DNA of 64,000 nt from Telopea speciosissima (lineage: Eukaryota > Streptophyta > Magnoliopsida > Proteales > Proteaceae): the NCBI RefSeq assembly GCF_018873765.1, contig NC_057918.1, positions 68,692,371-68,756,370 on the forward strand, given 5' to 3'. The translations under genes were made by a program, and so were the position numbers. Positions 31,327-41,722 of the stretch are shown piece by piece (positions within the stretch are counted from its first letter, which is position 1; each line of letters starts with the position of its first letter). Under the pieces are notes generated by a model. It searched no databases. It saw only the letters and a program-made list of their open reading frames with translations, and was not told the DNA's origin.

Positions 31327-31437
31327 CTGAGAGAGAGGATTGACAGCACCGGAACAGATAAGAAGTCCTCGGCCGAGATGAATCCGCCACTATTTCTGTC
31401 GAGCTGCCAGAATCATTGATAGACTATTTCTTGCAAC
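31327..31437 (-). pseudogene. Pseudo-exon of a calcineurin-B-like EF-hand protein
   Basis: A 111-bp block bounded by an acceptor (GGGCCCAG, AG at 31439-31438) and a donor (GTTGCT at 31326). Reading across two small frame breaks gives QEIV, then FWQLDRNSGGFISAEDFLSVP, then AVNPLSQ. An EF-hand loop is visible: DRNSGGFISAED. From memory this matches the second exon of plant calcineurin-B-subunit-like proteins (Arabidopsis At3g18430 type). A deletion between SVP and AVNPL and another near the start destroy the frame, and the first coding exon (MGNTSS type) is not found upstream. A 5'-UTR-like block at 31670-31800 ending at a GTAAGC donor may be its old first exon. Confidence 0.6.
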
Positions 31438-31800
31438 CTGGGCCCAGAAAATAAAATTAAAAAAATAGTTCTAAGGTCAAAATACTGTGAATCAAGTATA
31501 AAGCACTCGAAATCGAGAAGAGACACTTATCTTTTCTCCTCACGAAACAAAAGAACCCATTTAATCACAACTCTCAACTCTGCGACTAGGGCATCGCAAA
31601 GGGCAACTAGGTTTCAGATTAGAGAATAAATAGAGGAAGGCACTCAAGGGAAGGGGCTTACCTGCTGCTCACGAAGACCTCTCGTGTGGGGTTGGACAAC
31701 AAGAGAAGAATAAGAAGAAAACGGATAGTTGCAGCGGCAATTTGGACGGTGGCGAGAGGATGATGGGTTGGTTGTCTTCTTCCAATGTTAGCAGATCAAT
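31438..31800 (-). other. Upstream flank of the EF-hand pseudogene
   Basis: On the minus strand a CT-rich leader-like block ends GTGAGCAGCAG before a GTAAGCCCC donor near 31661. It looks like a former 5' UTR exon and intron. No coding exon present. Confidence 0.4.
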
Positions 31801-33340
31801 ATTGTGAAAAGACAGAAATACAATTTTAAATGTCAATTTAAAATATTGCCACACCTAATTGATCCTTCAATGTCCAATTTCTTATTGTGTATTTTTCTTT
31901 TCACCATTTTGTTATTTTTCCAAATGTAACCCACCCTTGTTACATGAATAACAACCCTTTTATTTATGATACAAGTTGTATCATGTGCTTATTTAGCATT
32001 CCTACGTAAGCCCAGGTTTGGCCTTAGCAGTCTTGTTTTATATTGGTATATTTTCTTGACTTGCTATGTAAGCCCAGCTATAGCTTTTGAGTTGCTTAAG
32101 CTTCATTGGTATAGTCTTATGCACTTGTTATAAGACCATGTTTATGAGCATATTCTAAACTTTAATGGTATATCCCCCTTTGGTCCCTTCTTTTTGTCGA
32201 TGACAAAGGAGGAGAGAAAACTTATGTGGTGGTGCTTGAAAAAGTGGCTGCATTATGAGAATATGACTGGATAAAAAGGCGTTATTTTGGCATATATATG
32301 GCTATTGAGAGCCAAGGTTGTGTGCTTAATTGAGATGCCAAATCATGTGATATGCATATTCTCAAGGGGAGTATTTATATTGAATGTCTCATATGTGTAT
32401 ATGCTATTATTGGCTTTATTGCTCTTTGCCAAGAACAAAGGGAGAGAAAATGTGTTTTATTGGTATACATTTTTTAGTATATAATAGCATACAATTTTTC
32501 TTCCTAGCTTGGATACTTATATTTTGTTTATAGGAGAACAACATTTTTTTTTGGAATACAATTGGTGTTTTTTCAATAATAGCTTATCATTACATAAAAG
32601 GGAGGAGATCATTTGAGACAAACCATGCCATATGTACAATCTTTGATTTAAATGGATATTATATTTTGGTGATTACATTTTATTTTTGTGATGAAAAAGC
32701 TATAGTGCTCTTCCTCGTGCTTTAATGAGTATACAAGTTCCAAGCATTGAAGAAGTGTACTTGAGCCCAAGCATCATATTAGAATATTTAAAGCTGCTCA
32801 AGAGACTTTGTCATGGATTGGTGGAGCTCAATCTCGAAGATCAAGTCATGCCATCCATGAGTATTCAAGCAACTCGAGCTGGAATCGGAAGATTTATTTG
32901 TGGTTTGTTTGAATGTATCCTAGGTCTTGTGCTTCATTTGTAATATCTAGATGATCCTAGGATATAATGATCCAAATGCTCATACTCAAGCTCAATCACC
33001 TATGGACTTAAACTGGAAAACCTAAGATAAGTGGCTCTACTATAGATTGACTAAGCCAACTTGACTTAAATGGTTTATATCCATCAAGATCATTGACTTA
33101 AACCTATGGTAACCAAGGACCTTATTTTGGTGCACTTGACATGACATAAGAGCCTATTGAAAATTATGTCCAAGTGATGTGCTTAAAAACATGAAAAAGG
33201 TCATTTCTGCATCTGGTGGTCAACCGGTGGAAAACTTGATGAACGACCAGTTTGCACATGGACAGAAGACCGGAACACAGTCCGCTGGTTAGCGAGAGCA
33301 CCACTCTACAGACGGATGTGAAGTTCAGTCGACCGGTACT
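31801..33340. other. Probable repeat-derived intergenic sequence
   Basis: Direct words such as TAAGCCCAGGTTTGG and TAAGCCCAGCTATAG near 32000-32080, and GACCGGT / GGTCAACCGGTGG words near 33220-33340, suggest an old LTR element. No domain is recognised. The short plus-strand frame at 32725-32943 has no family I know. Confidence 0.35.
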
Positions 33341-33983
33341 CCTAAGTCTCATATTCCTATTATTTCAGATCCTTCTCTAGATCTTCCCATTGCTGTTCGC
33401 AAAGGGGTTAGAACTTGTATGCAACACCCTATTTCTCAAATGGTTTCTTACAAGTCTCTTTCCCCATCATACAGTGCTTTTGTATCTTCTTTGTCCTCTG
33501 TTTCTCTTCCTAAGAATCGGCAAGAGGCTCTTCAAAACCCATGGTGGAAGGTAGTGGTTACTGCACTTTTGTTGGAGCTAACTTAGTTACTTGGCAAAGC
33601 AAGAAACAGACTACTGTTGCCAAGTCAAGTGCTGAAGCTGAATTTTGTGCCATGTCCCATAGCATTTGTGAATTAATGTGACTTTTCAGGGACTGTTGAA
33701 AGACTTGGCTATGCCTACTTCACTTCCTATGATGCTTTATTGCGACAACAAATCTGCTATCAGTATTGCTCACAATCCAGTCCAACATGATCGCACAAAG
33801 CATGTGAAGATTGACCACCATTTCATCAAAGAGAAGCTGGAACGGGGATTGATTTGCACTCCATTTGTGAAGCCGGACACCAGTTAGCTGATGCTTTTAC
33901 TAAGGGTTTAAGTAGTCAATTGTTTCTTCCTCTTGTGTGCAAGTTGGGCATGTGTGATATTCATGCACCAACTTGAGGGGGAC
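33341..33983 (+). mobile_element. Internally deleted Ty1/copia element (RT start fused to RNase H)
   Basis: Plus strand: the RT-domain lead-in (HPISQMVSYKSLSPSYSAF, LPKNRQEALQNPWW) passes straight into the RNase H end (TFVGANLVTWQSKKQTTVAKSSAEAEF, LPMMLYCDNKSAISIAHNPVQHDR, KHVKIDHHFIKEKL, LADAFTKGL). The RT catalytic core is deleted. A polypurine tract GAGGGGGAC (33975-33983) precedes the LTR. Confidence 0.85.
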
Positions 33984-34210
33984 TGTTGCAATATGGGTAC
34001 AAGAGTAGAATTGTCCTTAGGGTTTATTTGGTGTTGCCCTAGGGGCTCTATTGTCTTTGTACTCATATCTCATTTATTATAAATAAAGGTGGGCTGGTGT
34101 CTCATTGACACATCACAATTTCCAAAATCATCAAATTATTTTCCCTTATAGGAGTGCTTCCTCATATTCTTCCTTGATCTTCTTTGAATAATGGATCTCA
34201 TATAAATTTT
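33984..34210 (+). mobile_element. Copia 3' LTR (right end approximate)
   Basis: Begins TGTTGCAATATGGG directly after the polypurine tract and contains a TATA-like TTATTATAAATAAAGG stretch (34075-34090). The terminal CA is not certain. Confidence 0.65.
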
Positions 34211-34613
34211 TACTATTTTTGGTATCAGTGACATTATAAAAGGTTTTCATCTTTTAATTAAGTGAAAGCATTCTAACTGGTTCTTTTTTTTCCCCCTTAT
34301 GAGAACTGTAATTCATGAGTATGCAAAACTTCAAATCAATAGATTATTTCAGTTATCTAATATATGTAGACATTTCAGCTATTCACAACCCCACCCAGGA
34401 AAAGTGATCTAGACAAATAGAACAAATAATAGATATGTGAGGCTCTACTTACCATTTTCTAAAAGGTTGGTTCAGTTTGTCTTTTGACTTCTTGGGTTCC
34501 CTTTCTCACTCATACTCTAACTCACAATTCTTCATCCTTACTACTTGGTTTGGGTCCTTAACTGCCAACTTTCACCATGGCCACCTACTACCATTGAGAA
34601 CATAAGCTGGTTG
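34211..34613 (-). other. 3' flank of the PPR gene
   Basis: AT-rich sequence downstream of the PPR stop codon. No other feature recognised. Confidence 0.4.
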
Positions 34614-36890
34614 TCATTCAATCCAACTGTATGCAGGCTGCTTTACAACCCCCCTCTTGTTCATCATTTCCCTCACATTTGCTGCTTCATTCCACTGCCC
34701 AGCAGCGGCATAAATATTTGCTAATTGAACATAAGCAGCAGGATTATATGGTTCAATTTCTTGAAGGACCTCAGCTGCAACTCTTCCCAGCAACACATTA
34801 CCATGAGCTTGACAAGCACCAAGCAATGCCCACCACATCTTGGAATCTGCTTGGGCAGGCATGGTATTTATCAATCTTCCAGCTTCATCAAGATGCCCAG
34901 CTCGACCTAGAAGGTCAATAATGCAAGAACAATGATCTACTCCAGGAATTATGCCATATTCGTCCACCATTGTAAAGAATATCTGACAACCCTCATTAAC
35001 CAAACCAGCATGGCTACAAGCAGAAAGAACTGCAGTGAAGGTGGCCTCATCTGGTTTAACATCATCTAAGTTTTGCAGCACCTTGAAGCACCTGATAGCT
35101 TCTTTTCCTTCTCCATGTTGGGCATACGCACAAATCATGGCATTCCAAGACACTATGTCCCTCTGCATCATCCTGCTGAAGACTTTAGACGCCCAATCTA
35201 AAATCCCACATTTTGCATACATTGTAATGAGGGCATTTCCCAAGGGTGTCTCTAAACCAAAACCCAATTTAAGAATGTAGCTATGAACTTGTTTACCATG
35301 TCTTAAAGCTGCTATGCTAGCACAAGTGCTCAAAACAACAGTGAGAGTGTACAAATTTGGCCTTAATTCTGACAACAGCAACCATCGGAATAGGTCTAAA
35401 CCCAGTAGCGGCAAGCCATTAAACAAACACCCTGATATAATTGTATTCCAAGATATCAAATTTTGGGAACACATGCTATGAAAAACTTGAAACGCATCCT
35501 TAATCATACCATGCTTAGAATATGAAGAAACCAGTGCGTTGCAAACAAGGATGTTTGAGAGAAGCCCATTTTTAACAACAAGAGCTTGAATCAACTCAAC
35601 AATCACTAGAGAGTCAGAGTACGATAATAGACTACCAACTGTAAAGTCATCTGTCTCTAGCCCTGCCCTCTGCATTCGCAGGTAGACCATGATTGCTAAT
35701 GACAGGGAATTACATTGAACACAACCACTAATCATGGAATTCCACGACACAGAATCCTTCTTCGCCAACCTCTCAAAAATAACCGAAGCTGAATCCAGAT
35801 CGGCATAACTGGAGTACATAGTTATTGCAGCATTGCTCACAGAGGTATAGGCTTCATAACCCATCTTAATAATTTGGGCATGTACTTGACGGCCAAGTTT
35901 CACCATTCCTGTTAACGAACTTGAACTCATAACAGTCACAAAAGTCAGCTCAGTTGGCTCAAGACAAGCTTCTCTCATTTCCATGAACAAATCTAAAGCC
36001 TCCCTATCTTTCCCATTGCTCACCAACCCTGCTATCATGGCATTATAGGTAATCTGATTACAGGTTGTCCCTTTGGCCTCTTCAAATACATCATATGCAC
36101 CATGAACCACTTCACAGTTGAAATACATTGTGAGCAGAGCATTGACCACAGAAACCCTGAGCAAAAACCCAGTTCTAGCAATGAGAGAGTGCACCTGCCT
36201 TCCAAACTGCACTAGCTCAGGAGAACAACATAAGCTCAGAATACTTGCAAAAGTATAGTGGTCATGCCCGACGCCCCATCGACGCATCTTAAGGAACATT
36301 TCCACAGCAGTCCCTTCACGCCCATTTTCTACACAGCCTGTTATTATGGCATTCCATGTTGCAATATTTCTGTAAAGCCTTACATCCAACGGTGGGAAGG
36401 CATTCCATGTCTCAGCATTTCTGTAAAGCATACCGTCGAACAGTTGGCAAGCATAGTCAATCTGGCCTGATTTTGCATATGCAGACAACAGAATCGTCCA
36501 TGTGTATACATCAGGGATGGTGATCTCGCTGAACAATCGATTCACAGAATTCAAATCTTTTGATTTCGCGTATAGAGAAAGGACTGTGTTACCAACGTGG
36601 GCGTAGGCCTTGAAGCCAGCACAGATGACGTGGGAATGGAGTTGGTCTCCGGCAACAGTGTCATGGAGGTTGGCGCAAGCTGTGAGGGAGCTGACGAGGG
36701 TGTAGTGATCAGGTCTCAGGTGATGAGATGAGTGGATTTGGGTGAAGACTTGGAGGGCCGAGGAGTTTTGGTGTGAGCGAATGAGCGCTGCAATCAAGGA
36801 ATTTAGTTTTATGAGGAGTTGTGTTGGCTTAAGAGTTGCATTTGAAACAGCAACACTTACGCTTTCCACTTGTAAAGGAAAAGACTTCAT
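34614..36890 (-). CDS. PPR protein, PLS class with E domain (At3g49740-like)
   Basis: Intronless gene of 758 residues. The first ATG in frame is at 36890; the frame runs on upstream to 37028 but without ATG. Tandem pentatricopeptide repeats of P, L and S type cover most of the protein, with typical words NTVLSLYAKSKDL, TWNAIITGCVENGREG, VVNALLTMYFNC, SWNTIISGCLFNG and GNALITMYAKCGILDWASKVF. The C-terminal E region includes VSWNAMICAYAQHGEGKEAI, CSHAGLVNEGCQIF, DLLGRAGHLDEAGRLI and WWALLGACQAHGN. It stops at AYSWIE, so there is no DYW domain. By recalled similarity it is the counterpart of Arabidopsis At3g49740 (737 residues), whose role is not established. PPR proteins of this class act on mitochondrial or plastid RNA, often in C-to-U editing. 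The frame is intact. An in-frame 51-bp tandem duplication is at 36351-36450. Confidence 0.93.
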   Translation of the reverse strand: MKSFPLQVESVSVAVSNATLKPTQLLIKLNSLIAALIRSHQNSSALQVFTQIHSSHHLRPDHYTLVSSLTACANLHDTVAGDQLHSHVICAGFKAYAHVGNTVLSLYAKSKDLNSVNRLFSEITIPDVYTWTILLSAYAKSGQIDYACQLFDGMLYRNAETWNAFPPLDVRLYRNIATWNAIITGCVENGREGTAVEMFLKMRRWGVGHDHYTFASILSLCCSPELVQFGRQVHSLIARTGFLLRVSVVNALLTMYFNCEVVHGAYDVFEEAKGTTCNQITYNAMIAGLVSNGKDREALDLFMEMREACLEPTELTFVTVMSSSSLTGMVKLGRQVHAQIIKMGYEAYTSVSNAAITMYSSYADLDSASVIFERLAKKDSVSWNSMISGCVQCNSLSLAIMVYLRMQRAGLETDDFTVGSLLSYSDSLVIVELIQALVVKNGLLSNILVCNALVSSYSKHGMIKDAFQVFHSMCSQNLISWNTIISGCLFNGLPLLGLDLFRWLLLSELRPNLYTLTVVLSTCASIAALRHGKQVHSYILKLGFGLETPLGNALITMYAKCGILDWASKVFSRMMQRDIVSWNAMICAYAQHGEGKEAIRCFKVLQNLDDVKPDEATFTAVLSACSHAGLVNEGCQIFFTMVDEYGIIPGVDHCSCIIDLLGRAGHLDEAGRLINTMPAQADSKMWWALLGACQAHGNVLLGRVAAEVLQEIEPYNPAAYVQLANIYAAAGQWNEAANVREMMNKRGVVKQPAYSWIE

Positions 36891-37727
36891 CAACAGGACA
36901 TTGCTGGCAGCCAGTTTGGGGGATGTGCTAGTGTCTTTTTCAAGGAGTGCATGTTCAATTTTTCTTCTCCACTTTGTGGCTATTATCCCAATATAACTGT
37001 TATTGACAGGGAAAAAAAAATTAAACAAAATGGAATAAAGGTTCCAACAATAATGTAGAGTTCAAGTATTATTAGTATGGACCATAGATACCCAATTTCC
37101 TAACACTCGGGAGAGTGTGAATCAGGTAGATAAAATATGTGGACAAAACTAAAACTTATACCTTATATTCAAACAAAAAAAAATATGGTGGAACTACATA
37201 AACATACAAATTAGATGAGAAAAAATTTGGTTAACCATGATATGAATTCATACCCAGGGAAACTCCACATGAAAAATTAGAACATCTAAAGTAGTAATTA
37301 TTGTGCTATTATCATTTTCCAATAAGAATAGTCAATTCCCTTTAGATACAACAAATGGATTAAGGTACTTATAAACTGGCCTTACCTCGAGGAGGCATTG
37401 GACAGAAAAAGAAAACAAGAACCAGAAATCCCTCTGTTCTCTAAAGCTACAGCAAGAGGCCTGCATTCATAAACAAGCCTTGTTCGTATAGGTGAAATGG
37501 CGTACTTCCAAACTATCAAAGGCACTCAAAAAAACCACACATTCAACTCAAATTTTCAACAAAGTGACCTGTTTTCAGCTAAACTTGTAAAGGATTGAAA
37601 AATAAAATGACGAACTATGCAAACGTTTAATTAAAAGAGAGCTGCAAAAAACCACACGAATTTATCTAGTAGATGCAATGTGGACGCCTACTTAAACACA
37701 GGGAACCAAAGACAAGATAAGATTGGT
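36891..37727 (-). promoter_or_regulatory. Upstream region of the PPR gene
   Basis: AT-rich sequence that should contain the promoter and 5' UTR. No definite core promoter element or transposon is recognised. Confidence 0.4.
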
Positions 37728-38245
37728 GTTTTTTAGCTATACGCTGTTAAGCGAAGGTGATAAGTAGAGATAAGGTTTGCTTCAGTTCAAGACAGTCACC
37801 GGAGGTTCAAATGCATAACGTAAGCCCATTTCTCAATTAGCATTCCCAAGCGTTAAGCAACATTTGGAGGGAACCAGTTATTCATATCCGGCAAAAACCA
37901 GGACAAACTGAAAAAAAAAACTGAAACTTTGAACAGAATTAAAAGGGAAAATAAGCAGAAACTTACACGAATTTGAAGCTCTCCTTCTGGATAGAGGGAT
38001 AGAACAAGGGAGGGAATCGATGAAAGGCAATAAGGGAGCTTCCCTCTTGAAACAATTGGAGAATGGATCACCTGCGCCTGCATCTTTCTCAAACTTTTCT
38101 CCCAACAGAATCACAGTCAAAGTCTAAAACACTGCTTCAAATTCTCCTCCGAATGTCAAGCGGAGGGAGCAAAATTTGCTTTGTAACTGTAAGAAGCTGA
38201 TGGAACGAACGACTGAGGTATGAGGAGTTCTTCGTCTCTGATGAG
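37728..38245. repeat. Segmental duplication, copy 2 (promoter and exon 1 of the GDT1-like gene)
   Basis: A direct copy of 23290-23812, about 14.4 kb away, in the same orientation. It contains the exon 1 equivalent, the intron donor and the upstream region. No later exon of the gene is found near it. Confidence 0.85.
37967..38083 (-). pseudogene. Frameshifted copy of GDT1-like exon 1
   Basis: Begins with ATG at 38083 (MQAQVIHSPIVSRGKLP, against MQAQLIHSPIVSRGKLP in the active exon) and ends at a conserved GTAAGT donor (38066 region in the plus reading; GT at 37966-37965). A run of four G in the functional copy (about 23565-23568) is three G here (about 38033-38035). This shifts the frame after residue 17 and breaks the splice phase. 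Exons 2-10 are absent, so this is a relic, although the promoter may still fire. Confidence 0.8.
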
Positions 38246-38249
38246 TTTA

Positions 38250-38645
38250 GAGGATGGGAAACCTAAATTGACCAAATTAGCCTCAAAATGCCTTTTTCAA
38301 GCTCGAGGTTGCACGAGGCCATGAGGTAAGGGTGACAATCGGTCCGGTTCCGGTTTTTCGATTTGGGTTGAGTTTGGTTTTCATTTTGACAAGGTGCAAA
38401 TCAGAATCGTTTTCCAATTTATTAGTTTCTATTTGGTTTTCTTTATCTAGTTCACATTTGATTAACATGCAATTTGTAGTGCCGGTTTTGGGAAACGGTT
38501 TGCAATTTCGATTTGCTATATGTTTAGTTCTGGTTCACATTTGATTTACATGTGGTTATTTGTGTTGGTTCATGTTCGGTCTCACCTTTGTACCTTTTAA
38601 TTCGATTTCTTATGCACCTAATTTGAGAACATTGAACAACTAAGT
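38250..38645. repeat. Segmental duplication, copy 2 continued
   Basis: Matches the segment from 25430: GGGAAACCTAAATTGACC, CATGAGGTAAGGGTG, CAATCGGTCCGGTTC and the following degenerate GGTTT-rich tract. It is interrupted at 38646 by a LINE fragment and resumes at about 39290. Confidence 0.75.
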
Positions 38646-39285
38646 TTTTTTTTTTGGTAAAAGGCAACTTTACTGGGGCAAAGAGCGTGGAACAGCCAAG
38701 GCATCCAAGTTATATAAATCTTGGAGCCAAGGAGTGGAATTTGGCCAAACTTTTGAGCATGCTATCGACATGGCCTTTCCAGCTAGAGAATCAGCAACAG
38801 TGTTGTTCTCTCTAGGAATGAAATTGAAAATACAATTTTCAAAACATGAAGCTAGTAAGCGAATATCCTAGATGTCAGGGAGCAACTCGAGAGGCACAGC
38901 TTTAGAGTTGTCAAAGAGGAGGTTGGCCAGGTCTTTGTTATCCATCTCCACATGGAGGGAATCAATACAATCCCCAATGGCAAACAACATGGCCGATCTA
39001 ACCGCGAGGGCTTCTCCTTGAACGACAGAGAAGAACTGTGCTGGCTCCGAGGAAGCATGCCTACAATAACCAAGGTGGTTTCAGATTACGAAACCCAACC
39101 CCCCTTTTGAGTTCTTATGCGAAAAGGAGGCATCGCAATTTGCTTTGAGCATCCCACGAACAGGAGGAGACCAGGCTCCTTGCTGGGAACCACCACTTGA
39201 CGGAAGCTACTGAGGGGGGAGCGAATTTCTTTGGGAGACAGTCGCCATCATGAACTCATTATGGCCTTTGCTTGCTAATAAGTTT
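38646..39285 (-). mobile_element. LINE 3' end with RNase H domain, inserted in duplication copy 2
   Basis: On the minus strand the order is: EALAVRSAMLFAIGDCIDSLHVEMDNKDLANLLFDNS, then VPLELLPDI, DIRLLASCFENC, FNFIPRENNTVADSLAGKAMS. This is the plant LINE C-terminal RNase H, followed by a short tail and an oligo(A) end (T-run at 38646-38655). In-frame breaks show it is dead. The words AAGTTT on both sides may be its target-site duplication. Copy 1 of the duplication lacks it, so it came later. Confidence 0.85.
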
Positions 39286-39289
39286 AGAA

Positions 39290-39510
39290 TAACTAAAACT
39301 TATCATCTCACTATATATTTTGGATTCTATTAAAAAACACCATTTAAAGAAAATACACTTTATAAATACAGTCCCTTAGACAATATAGAACCACCCTTTG
39401 CTTGAACTAAACGTAATACAAAAAATTGAGTTTATTCGATTTAAAACCGTCGCTTTTCAATGTAAATCAAAATCGAACAGAAAAGAGAACCTATGAAATC
39501 ATAATCAAGT
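39290..39510. repeat. Segmental duplication, copy 2 final part
   Basis: Matches about 25860-26220 (TTTAGAATAACTAAAACTTATCATCTCA, GAAAAGAGAACCTATGAAATCA words in both). Confidence 0.65.
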
Positions 39511-40567
39511 CATTTATTTTCAATCATAAACAGTTGGTCCCAATTCCATTTTGACATCCTTACCATGATGGAACACTTTAATTTTGTAAAATTATGTGAT
39601 ATGGTATTATAGGTACCTATTCTATGGGTGGGGAGGGCAGATGAGAACCAGGACCTCCTGATAGGGTGGGCATTTAAGATTTTAAGCTTCACCGGTCTAC
39701 TAACTACACTAGGCAGTTGTTCATAATCATAGGTAACAATGTTAATTAACTATACAATATCACTTTTACTCGCTCACATAATTTTTTTTTAAAAAATTAT
39801 CTAAAATTTTACTTCATGGTTTCATTTTGTGCAATATTCCACTCAAATTTTTTTCCATAATGATTTATATTTTTTTTTTAATTTTTAATATTTTTATAGA
39901 TTCTAAAAAAGTAGAACAATCCATCAAAATTGGCTTGATACAGCCGATCTATACTACCATCAGTATTGGAATTGGCCAAGTCTGATACCGACCCAAACTA
40001 AAGGAATTTCTAGCTTGGTTCCTCAAATTTCCCCCAAAAAAGGGAAAATATTCTCGTGGGGGGGGGGTTAACAAGCCATGTCTTGATACAGTGGGGGACA
40101 AAATGATCACTCCGACCTCATGAAAGGCAGAATTTTCGTCCCCCGAGATGCCAGCGCGCTGGTTCGTCAAAACCTTTGGTTATCTATAGGTCATTTGTGT
40201 GGATCTATCTATGTCTGGTAATGTCAATTGGTGAAGGACTGGCCCATGGGCTTTAAGTGTCAGAAGTCCAAGCCTATCAAATCTTAACAAAGTAGAATTT
40301 CTGGTTTGTTCTACTGATTTTTGTTTCGAAGCACTTCTTTGATTTCTACACGTGATTTTTAAGGTAAATTGATACCTCTTATAGATGATCCCACTAAACA
40401 CGGGTTTGATTCATATTAGAAATATTTATCATTTAAAAAAAAAAAACAGAATCTTTGTCTAAAAAAATGCGTTGAGAAATGTTAGATGAATAAAACCTTT
40501 CAACGAGATAGGGCTTTTTCAAATCTCTCAAAATGAAATTTGTTCTAAATATACATGTCATGGTTCC
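39511..40567. other. Intergenic, no gene seen
   Basis: AT-rich, with long A/T runs near 39780-39900 and a GC-rich island near 40055-40165 containing AAAATGATCACTCCGACC, similar in core to the foldback islands. Confidence 0.4.
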
Positions 40568-41190
40568 TGATATATCTAAATCTAATCACCCAACAGTGTC
40601 ACGCCACGTCACTGAATTGTTGTGACTTATAATGATTAAAAATCCATCGGGCCGCACCCATACCCGCTCCAATGGAGAACCCATTCATAAATGGCGTGAT
40701 CCGCCACAAAGGGACAGATCAATCTATTCTATAATTGGTAACGAATCACTTCTACAAGGAAACTACAAGAGTAACGCCCACGGGTCCTATTAATCATGAA
40801 TCACTTTCCTAAAGTGACTCCACTATGAACTCCCCTACCAAGAATAGAAAACTTACCAAAAGGGACTCTTCATAACCGCCTCTACCTACGCCCCACAACT
40901 ATATATACACATGTATGACCCTTTACAAGGGGATCTAGATTTTTACTATTCTTAACTGTTGCTAAGAGAGATTTGACTTAGGCATCGGAGAGTCTCCGCC
41001 AAATAAAACTAGCTCTATTGTGCTCATTCTGTCCTTTTGTGTAGGCTGCCCCACAGGAAGATCCATCTATTCTTAACTGTTACTAAGAGAGATCTGACTT
41101 AGGCATCGGAGAGTCTCCCGCTGAAGCAAACCGGCTCTATTGTGCTCATTCTGTCCTTTTGTGCAGGCTGCCCCGCAGGAAGATCCCTCA
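40568..41190 (+). mobile_element. Solo-LTR-like segment with internal 121-bp duplication
   Basis: Begins TGATATATC and has a TATA-like CTATATATACAC (about 40901), then TTGACTTAGGCATCGGAGAGTCTCC, a combination seen in Ty3/gypsy LTRs. A 121-bp unit (40946-41066) is repeated directly at 41067-41187 with few changes. No polyprotein domains nearby. The end point and target-site duplication are uncertain. Confidence 0.6.
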
Positions 41191-41562
41191 TGACGATTTC
41201 TTGATGCAAAAATTCTTACTTTGAGAGGGTGCAAATATCTAAATTTCTCCCTTTCATATATTTTTTCAGATTTATTGCCATACTAAGTAGTAATCACAAA
41301 TAATTATCTATTTTTCATGATATAGATATATCATGGCCAATTCTTCAAAAATACAATAATGGTGTCTTCCACAATAGAATCTGATAAGTAGTAACTTTTG
41401 AATTGAAACTATTATTGTTGTTTGGACTAAATCTACCTGAATCATGCCAAACTGAGCCCAATTGAATGGGATCCATGAAGACGAGAATATGAATTGACAT
41501 ATTTTTTTCTTTTGCTACTTTTAAAATCCCTTTCATTTACATTTCAGTATATATATGGGAGA
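41191..41562. other. Intergenic, nothing recognised
   Basis: AT-rich spacer without features. Confidence 0.4.
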
Positions 41563-41689
41563 ATGTTCTCTGTGTTGGGGGTGTAGGCTGTGCCTAGATA
41601 CATGGGGGTGGGTGCAATGACCACCTTGCCCCCCCTGAGTGGTAGACCCATGTGTCTGGGCACAACTTGAGCTGTGGCACAGAGAACAT
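41563..41689. mobile_element. GC-rich foldback element, copy C
   Basis: Ends ATGTTCTCTGTG...CACAGAGAACAT (perfect 12-bp inverted pair), inner CTAGATACATGGGGG / CCCATGTGTCTGGG, centre GCAATGACCACC. Followed by an (AT)n run (41697-41720). Confidence 0.75.
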
Positions 41690-41722
41690 GAGCCCTAAAT
41701 ATATATATATATATATATATTT

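Noticed and set aside
34631-34921. Plus-strand frames opposite the PPR gene
   Set aside because: The minus strand carries an uninterrupted 758-residue PPR protein; the plus frames have no motif.
34614-37028. 804-residue version of the PPR protein
   Set aside because: The first codon of that frame is TTG and no ATG occurs until 36890, so the extension is not used.
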